This document shows positions 36,252 to 50,284 of a DNA stretch of 64,000 nucleotides, in pieces. The stretch's first letter is position 1. Each line of letters starts with the position of its first letter. The stretch comes from Edolisoma coerulescens. Its lineage: Eukaryota > Chordata > Aves > Passeriformes > Campephagidae. The position numbers and the translations under genes are program-made. Under the pieces are notes generated by a model, which made no database searches, was not told the origin of the DNA, and worked only from the letters and a program-made list of their open reading frames with translations. Location of the stretch: positions 310,001 through 374,000 of the forward strand of contig VWZW01001654.1 in the NCBI GenBank assembly GCA_013397115.1. Direction: 5' to 3'.

Positions 36252-39200
36252 ATCCTACACATCTAGGACTGCAAAACTTCCTTTTTACACAGAGTCTTTC
36301 TCAGAATAATACTTCTGAATCTGGCCTTCCCTTTGCCTTAGGAATCATGTTATTTCATCACTGAATTATAGATACCTCAAGATGAGCTCTTGAGAGGCTC
36401 TGCTGCTACCACTTCATTTTCCATATCTTGCTTATGTCTTTTTTACAGGAGCTCTGCCGTGCTGCTTGTTAGGGATTTATACTCATCTTTATTTTCTAGA
36501 GGTGTACATGGTTTAGGAAAGGAAAGCAGTCCGGAAAATACTATAAATAAGTTGTCCATATATGACCCTTCACATAAACAATATTGCTGATTTGAGTTGA
36601 AAGACAAGCAAAAAAAAAAATGGTAGTGGCTTCTATGAGGGATTTTTTAAGGCCTGGTTCTTACAAGCTAGAAATGAGAGCAACTTTAACTGGTATTTTA
36701 GATGCTGTTCAAACTTGGGTAAAGTAAGCTAGTGAAAACAGGCTTAATTTCTTGCCCTGGCTTATAGGGGTATTTCTATGTCATTAAGATGGAATTTTCC
36801 CTCACCACTGCACTGGAAGTCTTCCAAGTGCATTTGCAAAGTTAGCAGAAAGAGGAAATGTACACTGAAACAAGCTCTGCCCATTTCTGCTTGGCTTGAG
36901 TAGGTGTGGCCTTTGTGAAAGTCTTGAAGAAATGCTGGACCACCATTTCCTGATGGTAATCCAGGAACCTGAGTAGGGTTAGAAGGAAGTGAGAAAAACT
37001 AGACATGACCTATGTGTTCACTGCCTTTACACACACCCATCTCTTCCAGAGAGGACTGGTTTAGCTGTCTGATGGTCAGGAACCCAGAACATCCTGGCTG
37101 TACTGTTTTTCTCTGAGTTATTAGTGGAAGAGATGGTTACCAACAAAGAGACATTCATGCTACCTATTTTGGACATCTATCTCCCAAGGAAGATTTGTCT
37201 CATCCTATTCTGGAGTGTCTGTTTCACTAATTTCTAGACAAAACCTTAAATAGGTGGCTAAAATTTTGTCTAGCTTTTTAATGGCTAAAAATAAAGTTTT
37301 GTTCTGTCATGTCTAGAGGAATTTGTCTATCAGTTCTTTGACACAGGCCACCTGTCTGCCCCATTTGGCCCGCTCATTGCCCCTTTTGCCCTTTCTCAGA
37401 CTGGTTTCTTGACAATATAGTCATCCCAGGCTAGTCTGGCTCATCCTGTCTGTGGCATTAGAGATGACTGAAGTTGTCTTTTCCTAACTGAAAGCAGAAA
37501 AAGAAGCTGCAAGAAATCTAATCATGGAGTGAATGGATCAAAGCATGGATTTATATTCCAGTCGTGACTCCATGGCAGATGATGATTCTGACACCATTTT
37601 GGGTGTGGATCTCTGTGCTGATAAGGAACTTGGAAGGAGTAGAAAACAACTGCAAAACTCAGTGCAGGAGCAAAGCCCTTAACATGTCATTCTCAACTGA
37701 TCTGCTCTAACTTCCAGTGGCAGCAAACTGTTCTTTCTGGCATATTGTAGCTACTTCTTTTCTCCAGCATCTCAAGTAATACAATACCTTTTTGTCATTT
37801 CTTGCTGCGGGAAGGGAGCTGTTGAGTGTTCATGTTCTCTTAGGGGAATTTTTTCATCTAGGACAAATGCAGACAGAAGATATTATCAGATTGATCCAAC
37901 AGAAAACAAAGGTAGTTAGAAAATGTGACATTTATATCCTTACATCCACCTATAAGAGTTTGTGGTTTTAAGACTAATACAGTAAGTGTCCTGTCAAGGG
38001 GGTTTAGCTGGCAGCCAGATTGGTTTCCCAGAAAAGAAGTCTCTGTAGACTGGCTATTGTTTAGTAAGTGCACAGTGGCCATTATTCGAGCTTTTGAGCA
38101 GATTCCTTTTGCTTGTTATGGAAAAGACAGAACTATTCTCTCTTTGTTAAACAAAAATCATCATGTTCTTGAATTTATAAGAGATTCATAGACATTACTG
38201 CAAAGTAATCCAAAGGTGGGTTGTTTGGCCTGTTTTGTCTGTCTTTTTTTCCCCCCTCCTCTCTTCCCCTCCAAGTCAAGCTCAGATGTCAGATGTTGCT
38301 GAACCTGTTTGGTTGCTTTGTGAAATGTGGAGGGGCACAAAGTGCCACCTGGAGCTGCTACCCAGAGCAGCCACTACTACGTCTGACTAGTTCACAAAGA
38401 CACATTTATTCTGCTTGGCATTAATTAGATGAAGAAGGTAAGAAAGAAAAAGAGAAGAAGTTATTGCATTCCTCAGCTGATAATATATACAGGACTGACA
38501 AGTGGAGAGGAAAATTGCAGAGCATAGCGGCCGTCTCTACTGGCAACTGAAAACAGCCCAGTATCTTTGCTTTCAAGGGACTCGTGCTCTGTCTATTTGC
38601 TCTAAAGAGAGCTAGGTGGGATAAATTGGTGATAGCTGTGGCAAATAAATGTTACCTGGAATAGAAAATTGAATTTGCAATAAATATTAAAAGCACAGAA
38701 TCAAGATCCCTATCTTTTGAATCTTCACTGTCTAAAGCACTAATAGGCAATGGGTTTTTTGGGGAGAAGGTTTTCTGGTGGTTTTTGTTTGGGGGGGGGT
38801 GTGAAATTATTGCTCAGCATGTCCAAAACTTAAAATTAATAGTGGATCTCACTGCAATGGCACATTATAAAGGGCCAAAGTATAAAAAAGCTTTCAAAGG
38901 AGTAACTGATGGAAGACGGGCACATGGATGCATCAGAGTGGGTATTCCTGGGAGAGGATCAGTCACTAATTGGTTTGTTCTTCAGTTTTCTTTTACCTCA
39001 CCCAACTTCTAAAGGACATAGCCTTTCCATGGCAACTGTGAAGAGAACATTTGGTTAATATAGTGTGACTGCTTCCTATGAGATGTTATATCTGTATTAA
39101 AAATCTCAGGTTCAAGGAGATTAAAATTATGGCTGCAATATGTATTATTCTCAGCTGGTATTCCGTGATATGTTAATATCAGTCCTGTATGAACTTTAGC

Positions 39201-42200
39201 TTTTGAAACATATTATTGCCTGTGTGATGACTTTTTCATTAATAGAAACTGGAAGTTTAACATCCCTACCAGTTAGAGGACTTTGTCATTCCTTTTAGGC
39301 TGAAAAATGTCATGCTCAAGCCCTGGAAGTTTTGTAAAAATTCCTCCCTAAAGATATTGCTACTGGCTTAATAGCCATGTGGTTTGGGTTTTTTTCTTGA
39401 GCCACTATGGGGGCCTTTGTTCTTTAGTTTACTTGCTAGACTTTGTTGTTATTTAAGCTTTTTCCTTTTCTCTTGCTTGACTACAAATTCACTGTTTCTT
39501 GTCATACTTTTAGTTGTAATTTACATTGTATTTTATGATAGACTACAGTAGCAGGAGATTCTTTTGAAGAACAGAAAGAAATAGAGTACAGTTTCCTTTC
39601 TTTGTCTATTTGTCAGCATTACTTTTGGGGAAAACTCCATTACATGGACTACAGTGATAGTGATACTGAGAACTGCAGGAGAGCCTACAACTTGAGTGAC
39701 AGACTCTTCTTTCAGCCTGATGGGAAGGAATACTTGCATGAGTCCTTAATCTGAAATTTGACAGTGAGTTGTGTTTTTTTCTGTCTAGATACAGGTGCAC
39801 TGCCCTGAAGAGGACACTGACAAGAAAATAAGGAATAGAGTATGACAGAAGAGGAAGGCTGCCAGATAATTAGAGATTTAATAATAAATAGGAAAAAATG
39901 ATTGCTGTGTTTTCCAGGACTTGGTGCTTATTTAATGTCTTGCAGAACATGAGTACTTAGAGGGAGAGTGATTGATGGGATTAATTAGAGATATATGTTT
40001 AACAAGTGTTCCTGGCTCTAGTGGCTCATTAATTAAAACTTGAACTTTGTAAGAATGCTCTTTGCAATCCATGCTGGCTTATGAATTCAAACCATTTTGG
40101 TTTTGAATGGAGGAGAAATCAGATGGACAGGTCAGTAGTGCAACAAAAATAATACGTAATGGGTTACAGTGATTTATATTTCATTGGAGAATCAAAAAAA
40201 CCTGAATCAACCCATAAATCAAGCATAATAGGCAAGGCCTGCCTTTGTGGAGATGTTTTCTTTAGCAGTCTCTGGAGGTCTGTGTTTGAATTCATCTTAT
40301 GTGAGGTTACAAGAATTAGTCTTTGAACTAACTGTAGACTAAGTATATAATTTTTATGTTTTAAGCAATTTCCTTTCCATTGAGAACATTGAATATCCAG
40401 AATCTTTTTCTTTTACACACTTGCATTTGTAAATAGTTATATCTCTTCACTTGACAAACTATTAGAAAAATAACAAAAGGATGTGTGTGTTTCTCTGTGC
40501 ATCGAGGGTCTCTATCTTGAAGTTTTTTGGAAATCTAAAAGGCAATTAATTCACTTAACAGACCCTGTGCTGGTAAAAAAGGGTTTGTTTTTCATAAGTT
40601 AGTGTTCTTTATTAAAAGGCACAGTTTTCTTTTACTAATACTTTCCAAGGCTATTCATTTTAATTTGCTAATGATCCTCATTTCTTTTAAAATATACTGG
40701 TACAGTTAATATATGAATATCACTAGAAGACAATAGACAGTACCCTCAGGACTAAAGATTATTTCATTAGCATAAACTTGTTTGGTTCTAATCCTCTAAG
40801 TATTTGTCTATGTGCTTAACTTTATTTAACATTCCCAAGAAATTCTTGTATCTGGTGCTATCTCTTAGTGTCTGCAGAGCAACTGCCACTACTGTTTTCA
40901 GTAAGAAAATTCTCCCTTTATAACAAAGCTGTTGAACTATGGCTTTAGTTGAAAACAGCAAAACTGGGAGCTTAGCGTGAGGCTAAAATACACTTGTAAT
41001 TACGGGAAATGTAGATTCTTACTACTACTCATGAATACCACATAATCTTCCCATAATACTAAGGGCTATATTTCAATACTTAAGAAAATTAATTTAAATT
41101 TCTTCTCTAATACAGTTCCTTGTGGACATGATATAAAAACATGAACAGATTCAGGCAGTGTTTGTCAAGTTCATTAAAGTGACATTTTTATCCCAATCAG
41201 AATCGGATCACATAGAGGTAAAGCATAATCAGACACCCTCTTTGTAAAGCATCTCCACCAAAAAGACTAATCTGCCTGATATGCTAAAAATATATCTTTT
41301 TTTTTAAATATAAAACAGTGGGGGATTTAGATGTAGCCAAGAGCCTCAAAATTATGACTGATTTCTAAACCTTCTGAAGTTTTGAGGCTGTCTAGATTTT
41401 AGATCCCAATATCTTCTCCACAATTTAGAATTAATTGCCTTTTCAAACACTGTAGAAGAGACTTAGATTTCAGAAGATGTGTTTAAAAACTTTAGGCTTC
41501 ACATTTAGTAAATGTCAGCTTAAGTTTGTTTTGGCATCGTACTGCTAAAAAGCAGTTAACAACAAAGGAAAAGAAAACAATTTTCTTATCTTTTCAATAC
41601 AAAACCTTTTCCGTGTGATGAGTTTGAAAGGGTAAACAATCCTTTTGGATATGCTGCAGGAGAAAACATAAAAAGGATCAAGTTCCTGTGCTTTTGACTG
41701 GGTTATTTTTATTTTTTTCCCCCTATTTTTAAACATATCCTTGCACACTGATATTCTTCAAACCTTATTTTGATCGTCAAGTTCTACTGATGTTTTCATA
41801 CTCCTGGTCTGGTCATTCCCTCAGTGTCCTTCAGAGAGTCAGATTAGAATTCAGTGCTGTATTGTTAGTCTAACAATTTAGAACAGAGCAATTAATATTC
41901 TTTCTCTGTCCAAAACCCAAAATGCAGCACTGAGCAAAAGGCTTCATTGATCACAAGGAATTGTTAAAAGCAAGTTCTGTGTAGCAGTGAAATGATCTGG
42001 GAGTACCTTTTCTTTTTCCCTTTCTCTGCCTCATCTACCCCCAAATTTACAAGCAGCTGCTGTACATTCTAAGCAAGGGGATTTTTTGTTTGTGGCTTAC
42101 TTTGAAGTTTAAAAAGATATGCTTTTGTTTAAATTGGAGAAATATGATATTTGATAGTGCAATTTATAACCTATTCAAATATGAATGAAGTACTACACAT

Positions 42201-44927
42201 TTCTCCTCCAGCAAGGCATAAATTATTTTTAGAATCACATGCTGCTGTTGAAATTATAGTTTTGCCTTTCTCCAAAGAGCCTTAAGGGTGGGTCATTTAT
42301 AGTGTGGCTTATTGGACCAAATTCAAATGATATTTAAATACAAACGAAGCACTAGAGGGGAAATGGCATACTTACACATAGTGACCCATCAGTGTCTTAA
42401 GAGTTCCATCAATGGGACAAGATGAGGTTTATAGCTCAAAAAGCAATTAATATTAAACAACTATTTGAGGGAGAATTAGTACTTAGCATTCATATGAAAC
42501 AACTTCATATTAAGAAATTGCTCAAACTGTATCACATGAATTGCTCTTGGTGACGCGATACTTCTTAATTTTTCCAAAAAGCCAGACTGCCTTTTTTTTT
42601 CCTTTTATGTCCTCAGTGTTCAAAGAGAATTGCAAGGTGCAGATGCTGACTGAAAGGGAGGAGCATCTGTATTTTCTCCACTTCTTACACTTGGGGTGAG
42701 CAGAGGATGCAGCTAATCAGAAATGTACTGAAGGTATTTGCCTGGAGCAGGAAAACCCTACATCTCTGACATGCTGCTCAGAACAGCAATGAGGCTGCTC
42801 TTTCTCTGGCCCTGTACAAAAAAATGTGAGTTGCTAATGTCATTTGAATCAGCCCCTCAGTGCTGACTGACCATATGGCAAGAGAAGAAAGGCTGGAGAC
42901 ATGCTATTTTTAACCAAGCCACTGTTGTTGGTTTTCTTCATCATAGAATCCTATGATTAGCTGTACAGAACAAGTAATTTATGTGATTGTGCCTGCATGT
43001 GAAAAAGTTACAAACTGCAGACATTTGCATATTTGTTCCATGTGTTAATATTACAGTTTCAATATGATCCATTATACTACACTATGGCATCTGCTTTCTG
43101 TAGACAGTTGATTGGTTGTTTGGAATTAGTGCCTGGCAGCAGCACCTATCAATCTAAAAATGTATGTTCCCTGTCCATTAAATAAGATAAAATTGCGCAA
43201 ATAACGAACTTTAAAAGAAAGATTGTATTTCTGTTCTGCACATTGAAGGAGTGGCATAGAGAATTCTCTTTTGAGTGCAGAAGGCAAGGCAGTAAAAATG
43301 AGATTTTGGAAACTGTATATTAGTATTTCCAAGCTAGCAAGAAAAAAAATCTTACTTTCTAGCTTTCTTGAAAAAAAACATGGACCAATTTTCAAGTCCA
43401 ACTGTTTTTACCAAGGTATCTACGCCTGACTTACAAGCAACACCATGGAACCCAGCAAAAAGCTGTGCTGGGTGCTTGTGGGTCGGTGAATTTCAGGATT
43501 AACATTGGATTATGATTTTGTGCCCCATCTAAATTGCTTCTCCCAGTCGGTCCTGGTATTGTCTTTTTCTAAGACTTTGAATATTTTATGGAAATAGGAT
43601 TTCTTGTAACCTAACTGGGCACTTGCTTGTTTCTCGTCTATTGTTGATCTGCTTCAGCTCCTAAGGTGCTCTGTTTCTTGATTGCAAGGAGCACTGTAAC
43701 CAGAATAACACTGTAACTATACAGCACAGCTGTGAGGCATGCAGAATGCAAAGTATGATACTCGATGCTCCCTTAAACAACAGGATTGCACTGATCAAAC
43801 TTTTTCTGTGAAGCGCTGACTGTGAATTTGGCAGAAACAGCAGCTGCACAGCAAATAGATGCATTCTGGAGGCTCTGACATCAGAAATACATAATTTTAG
43901 AACCTACACGTGATGAAAGAAAAATTTTACAGTGGGTCAATAGGTGGATTTTCATTAAGTCTCTGAACCTTAAGCTGTGTTAAATTTAGATACAGTAACT
44001 TATCTCTCTGGTAATATATTAGCTCAGAGTCTTAGGCTGAATTTCTTCACATCCTGTTTGAGCTCAGGATGTTGCCAGTTGACACCTAGTGAATCTTTTG
44101 ACATAGTTCAAGAAATTACTGTTACAAGCTCCCCACTTCCTTTCCCTGCTGTAACTTACTGCAAACATACACACCATAAGCAATCATTTTTTGTAATTTA
44201 TACCATGCAAAGAAACACAGGAGCTGTGGTTCAGCACTTAATCTACTGGTTCTATGGTGAAGGTGGTAACTTTCAGCAGAAAGGAGCTATTGGTGGCTGA
44301 AATATCTTTTGTTTCCTTTGTAAAATTCACCAAAGCTCTTGGTAGGTATCATAAGAACATAAATGTACAGCTGTGTTGGCTCTGAGCACTAAAGATGGTA
44401 TCTTGTTGAAATATGGCAATTTGATTATATTCAGTCATGTATCTCAGTCCTTCTGCTATATGAGAATCCAGCTCCATGTCTGAAGACATCTGTATTGAGG
44501 TTTTCATGAATTTCAACAGAGGAGGAAGGCTAGAAGACATCTTTTTTATAATTCACACGAGTTCAAAAGTGGAAGAAGGGAGATTATTGTGACAGAGGAT
44601 ATCTGTTAGATGCCTTCTTTATCTTAAGCTAACATTCTTGAATGATAACTCAAACAAGCTGGCATCACCGGTGGCACAAATACAACTTTATGAGGCCATG
44701 GGTTTGAACTCATAATTATTCACTTGCATACATGTGTATATGTGCATAAGCAGTGAAAAATACTCTGAAGCCTTTGCTGACAAACCATCACATAGAGATA
44801 CTCAGATCTAAGTACTGAAATCTCCCTCAGTGCTGTCTATTGTAACACATGCACTGTTAGCCTCAAACTGTAGTAAAACACATGCAGGACTTAAGGCAGA
44901 TGTATCAGCAAAATTAAGATTATTGGA

Positions 44928-44960
44928 ATTGGTATCACTTTTATGATTGGTATCACTTTT
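44928..44960 (+). repeat. Two-copy tandem duplication, period 18
   Basis: ATTGGTATCACTTTT occurs twice, starting at 44928 and 44946. Confidence 0.8.
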
Positions 44961-45111
44961 AGGAGTTATCACTTCTTAAGAAGAAGACTTAAATAAAAAG
45001 TGATTGTTCATTGTCACTGCTTCAGACAGTGGCTAGTTGCCTGCAAGCAAAGGGCATGAAAATGCAGACTATAATGTGGACAAAGAGAGCAGCAGGACAG
45101 CATCTGAGAAT

Positions 45112-45140
45112 CATAGAATCAAGAATCATTTGGGCCTGTT
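45112..45140 (-). mobile_element. CR1 LINE tail relic, minus orientation
   Basis: ATCATAGAATCAAGAATCATTTGGGCC is the complement of the CR1 3' end and tail. Only about 30 bases are recognisable; the rest has decayed or was never copied. Confidence 0.7.
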
Positions 45141-45894
45141 GATGACAAATGCATCTGAATGAGTATAATGGCTGGAGAGACAGTCCAAAGAAACTACGTG
45201 GTGCTGTTTAATGAAAGATCAAGGGCAGGATATGTGTTGAGGAATCTAAAATTCTTCTCTCTAGGACTAGTGCTATGGCTCCTACTGGGCTGCTTATAAC
45301 TTGACTTGACTGTAGGTTATCCATGGACATTTAATCTCATGGAAAAGGGTTCTAATAATCATCATCCCTCTGCACATCTGTCTTGCTTTCTGCATGCTCA
45401 GTTCACCTGTTAGAAGCTGCTATTCCACACACAAGTTAACAGACGTTGCCAGTGAAAACCTTTAAAACCCTTGTGAAGAACGTGCATTTGTATGAGGTCT
45501 CTGGTCTATTGTTTCAAGGAAATAAAATTAATAGGAAATTAAGTAATCACAACAGTTGTTTATTGCTTCAAAAGAACAAAGTGCAGGCTTTTTCATGGAA
45601 GAAAAACCTAAGACAGGTATGGATTTGCAACCTTATGCTCAGATGCCTGAGGTATGTTTTGTTTCACTTTGTTTTGTTTCCATTGTATGAAAGAGGGCAT
45701 TGCAACATGAAAAACGGAGAACACAAGGAAGCAATTCTTTCCTGCTGTTTCCACTTTGTGTGATTTTTTTCACACCTTTGTTGGAGACAAAATGTCTGGT
45801 GTGACTTCAGTCAGGATTCCTCCCGGGCACTTTGGTAAAGCATTTGCAGTTTCCTGTTACAGTTGGCTGTTTACATACAAGTTAAGGTATATTT

Positions 45895-45912
45895 AAAAAA
45901 AAAAAAAAAAAA
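45895..45912 (+). repeat. Poly-A run
   Basis: Eighteen As following GTATATTT. No retrocopied gene is recognisable upstream, so it is not taken as a pseudogene tail. Confidence 0.85.
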
Positions 45913-46129
45913 TTAAGCCACTGCTATCATCTTGTGTTTCACCTGGGGAATCTGAGAGAGTAGGGTCTCTGTAGTGTTTGTAGGAAGAGAAGTCTTTCAC
46001 ACAAGTGCTGTACTCTCTCAGATTGTCCCCACTTTTGGCAAACTGCTGGACTTTGCACTGTTACATTTTTGAATAATATTTGGAGAAAACAGTAAAAAAG
46101 AAGTGAAATAATTGTTTGCCACAAGTCTG

Positions 46130-46740
46130 TCGTGCTGAGTTCTGCCATTCTGGAGAATAGCAAGTTTGGAAATATTCCTTTTGAGCATGGCAGGTTTGGC
46201 CAGCCTCCCATTACACGGCTGGGTGCTGCCAGCCCCAAATCTGGGCTAGTTGTCCCCACAGCTGAGCTTGCCCTCACCCAAGCCATGAGTCAGCACTGTC
46301 CCATTACAGCCCTTGGTGGCTTGCTGGGATGTTCTGCAAGAAGATCCGTTTCTTCCTGCCTTCACCCCGCCAGGGCTGGCCCTTGGGAGGGAGAGGAGGT
46401 GTTTTACTGTGGGCGCAGCACAGAGGGCTGGCTTTGGGAGCACGGATCCTGGCGGAGGTGGTTAGGTGGAGCGGGTTTTCCTGCAATTGTAGGGGAGATT
46501 TTCCTGTTGTGTTTCAGCCACAACTGTCTTGCAGTTGCAGACGCAGTCAGTGCTGCCACAGGATTACTGGGACAGTGGTGGCTGCTGCTGCCTGTCCCAG
46601 CTGGGCTGCTGGTGGTTCCTGAGAGGGTCAGCGTGGTCCCTGTCTCCGCAGCAATGTTCCCCACAGGAGATGTAGGGCGGGATCCAGCGGTGGGTATGCG
46701 GCTGGGTGGCTTTGTGGGAGTGGAGAAGATGCATATGTGA
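46130..46740. other. GC-rich island of unknown origin
   Basis: Clearly richer in G+C than flanks, with long overlapping frames on both strands (a 202-codon + frame at 46132-46740 and a 115-codon frame on the other strand). Neither resembles a known protein; composition is biased to Gly/Val/Ala on one strand and Pro/Ser/Thr on the other, as GC-rich non-coding DNA gives. CpG density is modest, unlike the patches at 370 and 14825. May be an unrecognised repeat or a regulatory island. Confidence 0.35.
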
Positions 46741-47833
46741 ACGCTTGCCATTGCAAGTAATTTAGGAAGTATTTTATAATGTGTTTAGCAGTTGCAGGGA
46801 GGAGTTGAGGTTTGCTCTGCTGTTGCTGTGATGAATTATCTTTTTGGTACTGGGAAGTCTGGAAAAAATGGAACATTTTTCATCTTGTGTTTTCAAACAA
46901 GGACTTATTGTCTTGTTAGTTGCCATAAAACCAGTTAGAGAGATAAAGGGGCATTAGCATCTGCATAGTGTTAACAACATCTGGAACATTATTATTCTGT
47001 TTTTAAAATAACAGATGAAGGCTGAGATACATGTTTACATGAGAAGAATTTAAAAAATACGATCATTCCCTGAAGCCTGCTTCACTCCTTGTGCAAAGTC
47101 TTTCAAATTCCATTTATTTTTTTGTAACTGATGAAGTTACATAACATAAAGCAGTGACATGCTTCGAGTATGATGGCTGAGAGGTGATGTTTTTTCAAAG
47201 GATGTACATTTGGCACCAGTATGCTCAGACTGATGGTCTGGTCGATATGGTTATCTTATATGCAAATTTTATATCCACAAAAGTCAGCATACATTTAGGA
47301 GAATCAGCAGCGTGTATAGTGCCCAGGTAAAGAATTATCATGTGATTTTTCCCAGTAATATATTTCAAGACAAGCAATTGTCAGAGAACAGGATGACATT
47401 CAGTGATGTTTGAAAGTAGGTATTTATGAAGCTGCTGGAAGAAAAAGCTGTAAGCTGTGCAGATTCATACAAGTAATTCTTTCTCAAGTGCTGCTCCAGT
47501 TATTACAATAACACTGACCTGCTTACCAGCTGACAGGAAATCTACAATTTTGTTCTCTTTTTTTTTTTTGAAATAAACTGTGAGACTTTTTTGTGTCATT
47601 GATGAAGAACATGGAAAGGAATGTAATTAAGCTATTGTTTTCTTTTTCCATTCTCTCTGAAAAGCTATTAAGCTATTTTGTGAGTGATATTGAGAGCCTT
47701 TCATTTGAGAGGCCTATTGGCAGTATTGATACAGTTATTCAGAAGCAATTGCTCATTTTAGTTGCTTTTTCCTATTCCCTTTTGGGATGTTCTGAAGATT
47801 ATCTGCAGGACAATTAATTTGGGGATGTCAAGT

Positions 47834-47869
47834 AAACTAGTAAGTAGTCCAGCCAAACTAGTAAGTAGT
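47834..47869 (+). repeat. Two-copy tandem duplication, period 21
   Basis: AAACTAGTAAGTAGT occurs at 47834 and 47855. Confidence 0.8.
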
Positions 47870-50266
47870 TCTGGATCGTTTTCATGTGCACATGAATGCA
47901 GATGTGTTTGTGGTCAGAGGACAGACTTAGCTGGGTAGTAAAAAAAGCATTTGCCATTCATTTAATGAGGCTTCTCAGCATGGCTTTTCCCAGGATCAGG
48001 ATCTCCTTGAATACAGAAAAGCTGTACAAATCAAACACCACCTGTATCTCAGGGCTGGAGGAAACTGGGACTCTAAGAAACAAAGACACTCTATAGTGAC
48101 AGCTCAGAATGACAACTTTTCACTCTGCAGAGTGAGGATAAATTTGATACTGGATCTTCTGTCTGTTGTGTAGCAGCAACACAGGCTTCAAATTGCATTG
48201 CTGATACAATGCAGGCCTTTGCTGCTCTTAATTTCTTAGCTTAAAGTAATGAAGTTTTGCCACAGCGTGGTTACTGAAAACTGTGAGGCAAGACTACATG
48301 GCTGAGGATAATGATTGGTTTTGTCTCGGGTCTTTAAAAAGCCTAAAATAATAACATTCTTAAAGGATGTAAATGCATAGATGAAACTATTTGAGATCAC
48401 CAGGGTTTATGGTGGTATGTTGCTGCTAAGTAACACTTTGTTAAGAAATAAAACGCATGTGGGCATGTCTCTGGTAGGCAATAAAGCACTTCTGGCTCTT
48501 TACATAAAACACCAATTGATATGACTTAGGAAGTCCTCAAGCGAGGTTAGGTGGAACCTTGTCACCTTCTTAGTATTTAGCTTTATTAGGAAAGAATAAA
48601 GACTAAGACTTCATGTCTCCTTGTAAGGAAGGGGTGGTACATCACTGCACAAGCTGGGTTAGGATGCCAAACCCATGGGTGTCTTGGGGGCAGAACAATT
48701 GCAGCTTGTTAACCACTAAATATAATTCTGTACTCCTTTCTCTTCTCAGCTGATTTTGCAGTTTTGATTTTGTGTCCTCTTTCATCAGGGTCAGAATTTT
48801 CAATCATGCACTATTTTACACATGCCGTAACTATTTTGGGTTATCTGGGTTATTGCTACCATTTGGTAGTGCCAAGCAATCTGAGGAGAGGACTAGTAAA
48901 GTCATTGCTACACTCCTTGGTACAGTGAGTGGGAGAAACTTAACCCTTTGAAACCTTTTGGAGAGTTGCAGTAGATGGCAGGAGAGACTGGGATGAACAG
49001 TTAGAAGGACAGGGGTCTTTCACCTGCTTCATGATCTGCAGTATAGGAAGGCAAACTATTACTTTATCAAAAAAATTATGAATAAAATACAGAAGTTGAA
49101 GTTAGGTTTGTCATGTCAAGCAGGCTGCTCTTAAGACTTAGTGCAGACTATTGTGTCTGGTTCTCAGGAACTGTCCACGTGCCCTTTGCGTGCAGCAGGG
49201 ACCGGCAGTGTCCAAATCCACAAAAACCCCCTCTCAGTGGTGTCAGCTGGAAAGAGGTTGCTTTGGGATCATTCTCTTGCAATTAGACTCGATTTTCTGT
49301 GTCTCCTCTTGGATTTTTAACTACAGAACAATAGAAATTAAGCACATTCAAAGATATTTATTGGGAGCAAATTTGGCTAAACAACTGATTGTTGAGCAAA
49401 TCACAATAAAAAAGAATAGATGTTAGATTCTCTATTTTCTCTTTTTAAGGTTCAAGAACACTGGAAAGAGTTACTTGTTAGTTAATGTAGTCTTAATTTC
49501 TTTGATTCTTAAGTTCCTTTCGTACCTGGAATAAAATAAACATACCTAGAAAGCACAGATAACTTAATACTAAAGATAATCTCAATTAGTTTAAATGAGA
49601 TGGCTTTAGAGATGGCCGTTTCTTTCCATTGATTTCCAAGGCACCTATAGAGACCCATTCAGATGAACGTCACCACCTGCATTTAGGAACCACTGTGCAT
49701 CAAGAGAGAGGGACTGGGTTCTCATTTTTTCTCTTCGTGATTTGCTACCAGGTACTTGCAGATTTCTCTTTGGGTCTACGGAGCTGAAGAATGCTCCTAA
49801 AAATCATTCTGCTAACGGAGAACAGGAGCCTGGTACCCCAAGCTATGGTGGCAGAAATGTGCTGTGGTGGCCCCAGTGACACCAGTAAGATGGGAAATGT
49901 CCCCACTCCTCTCAGAGCAGGACTCACGGTCTGGCGAGGGCCTGTGTGAGGATTCTCCTTCCTAATGGAGTCATCCTTCTGCTGGTTCCCATTTTATTAT
50001 TCTCAGGGCCAGGAAGCCTGGGCTGGGTGTTTCTTCCACGGGTGACAGGTTTCTATCAGAGGTTTAAAACAGATAACTTTCACAGCACAGATATAATTTG
50101 TTCCTTATCTTCTACCTTCCCACAGTTCACAGCTAACTTCCTCTTCTAGTGACCTGATTAAAATCTTGATTTTTAAATACACCATTGATCTTGGGGAGTT
50201 CAGTGTACTGAGAGTACAACAGGCATAAATTAGGAGGAGCTCTTCAGTGTTAGACGGTAGGGTTGG

Positions 50267-50284
50267 TTTTTTTTTTTTTTTTTT
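50267..50284 (+). repeat. Poly-T run
   Basis: Eighteen Ts. It could be the poly-A tail of a minus-strand retrocopy, but no source gene is recognisable beside it. Confidence 0.85.

Larger units (their letters stand above)
36252..46129. other. Non-coding, AT-rich DNA
   Basis: A long stretch with only the CR1 tail relic at 45112, the duplication at 44928, the poly-A run and a nine-G run at 38791-38799. Confidence 0.65.

Noticed and set aside
42940..42957. Inverted repeat ATCATAG-AATC-CTATGAT, at first taken for a CR1 tail
   Set aside because: Only 18 bases, with no CR1 3' UTR beside it; chance cannot be excluded.
45895..45912. Poly-A run as the tail of a processed pseudogene
   Set aside because: No coding remnant on the upstream side and no polyadenylation signal in place; likewise for the poly-T runs at 12148 and 50267.
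46132..46740. 202-codon open frame as a protein gene
   Set aside because: Residue bias reflects G+C content and a comparable frame exists on the opposite strand; no homology.
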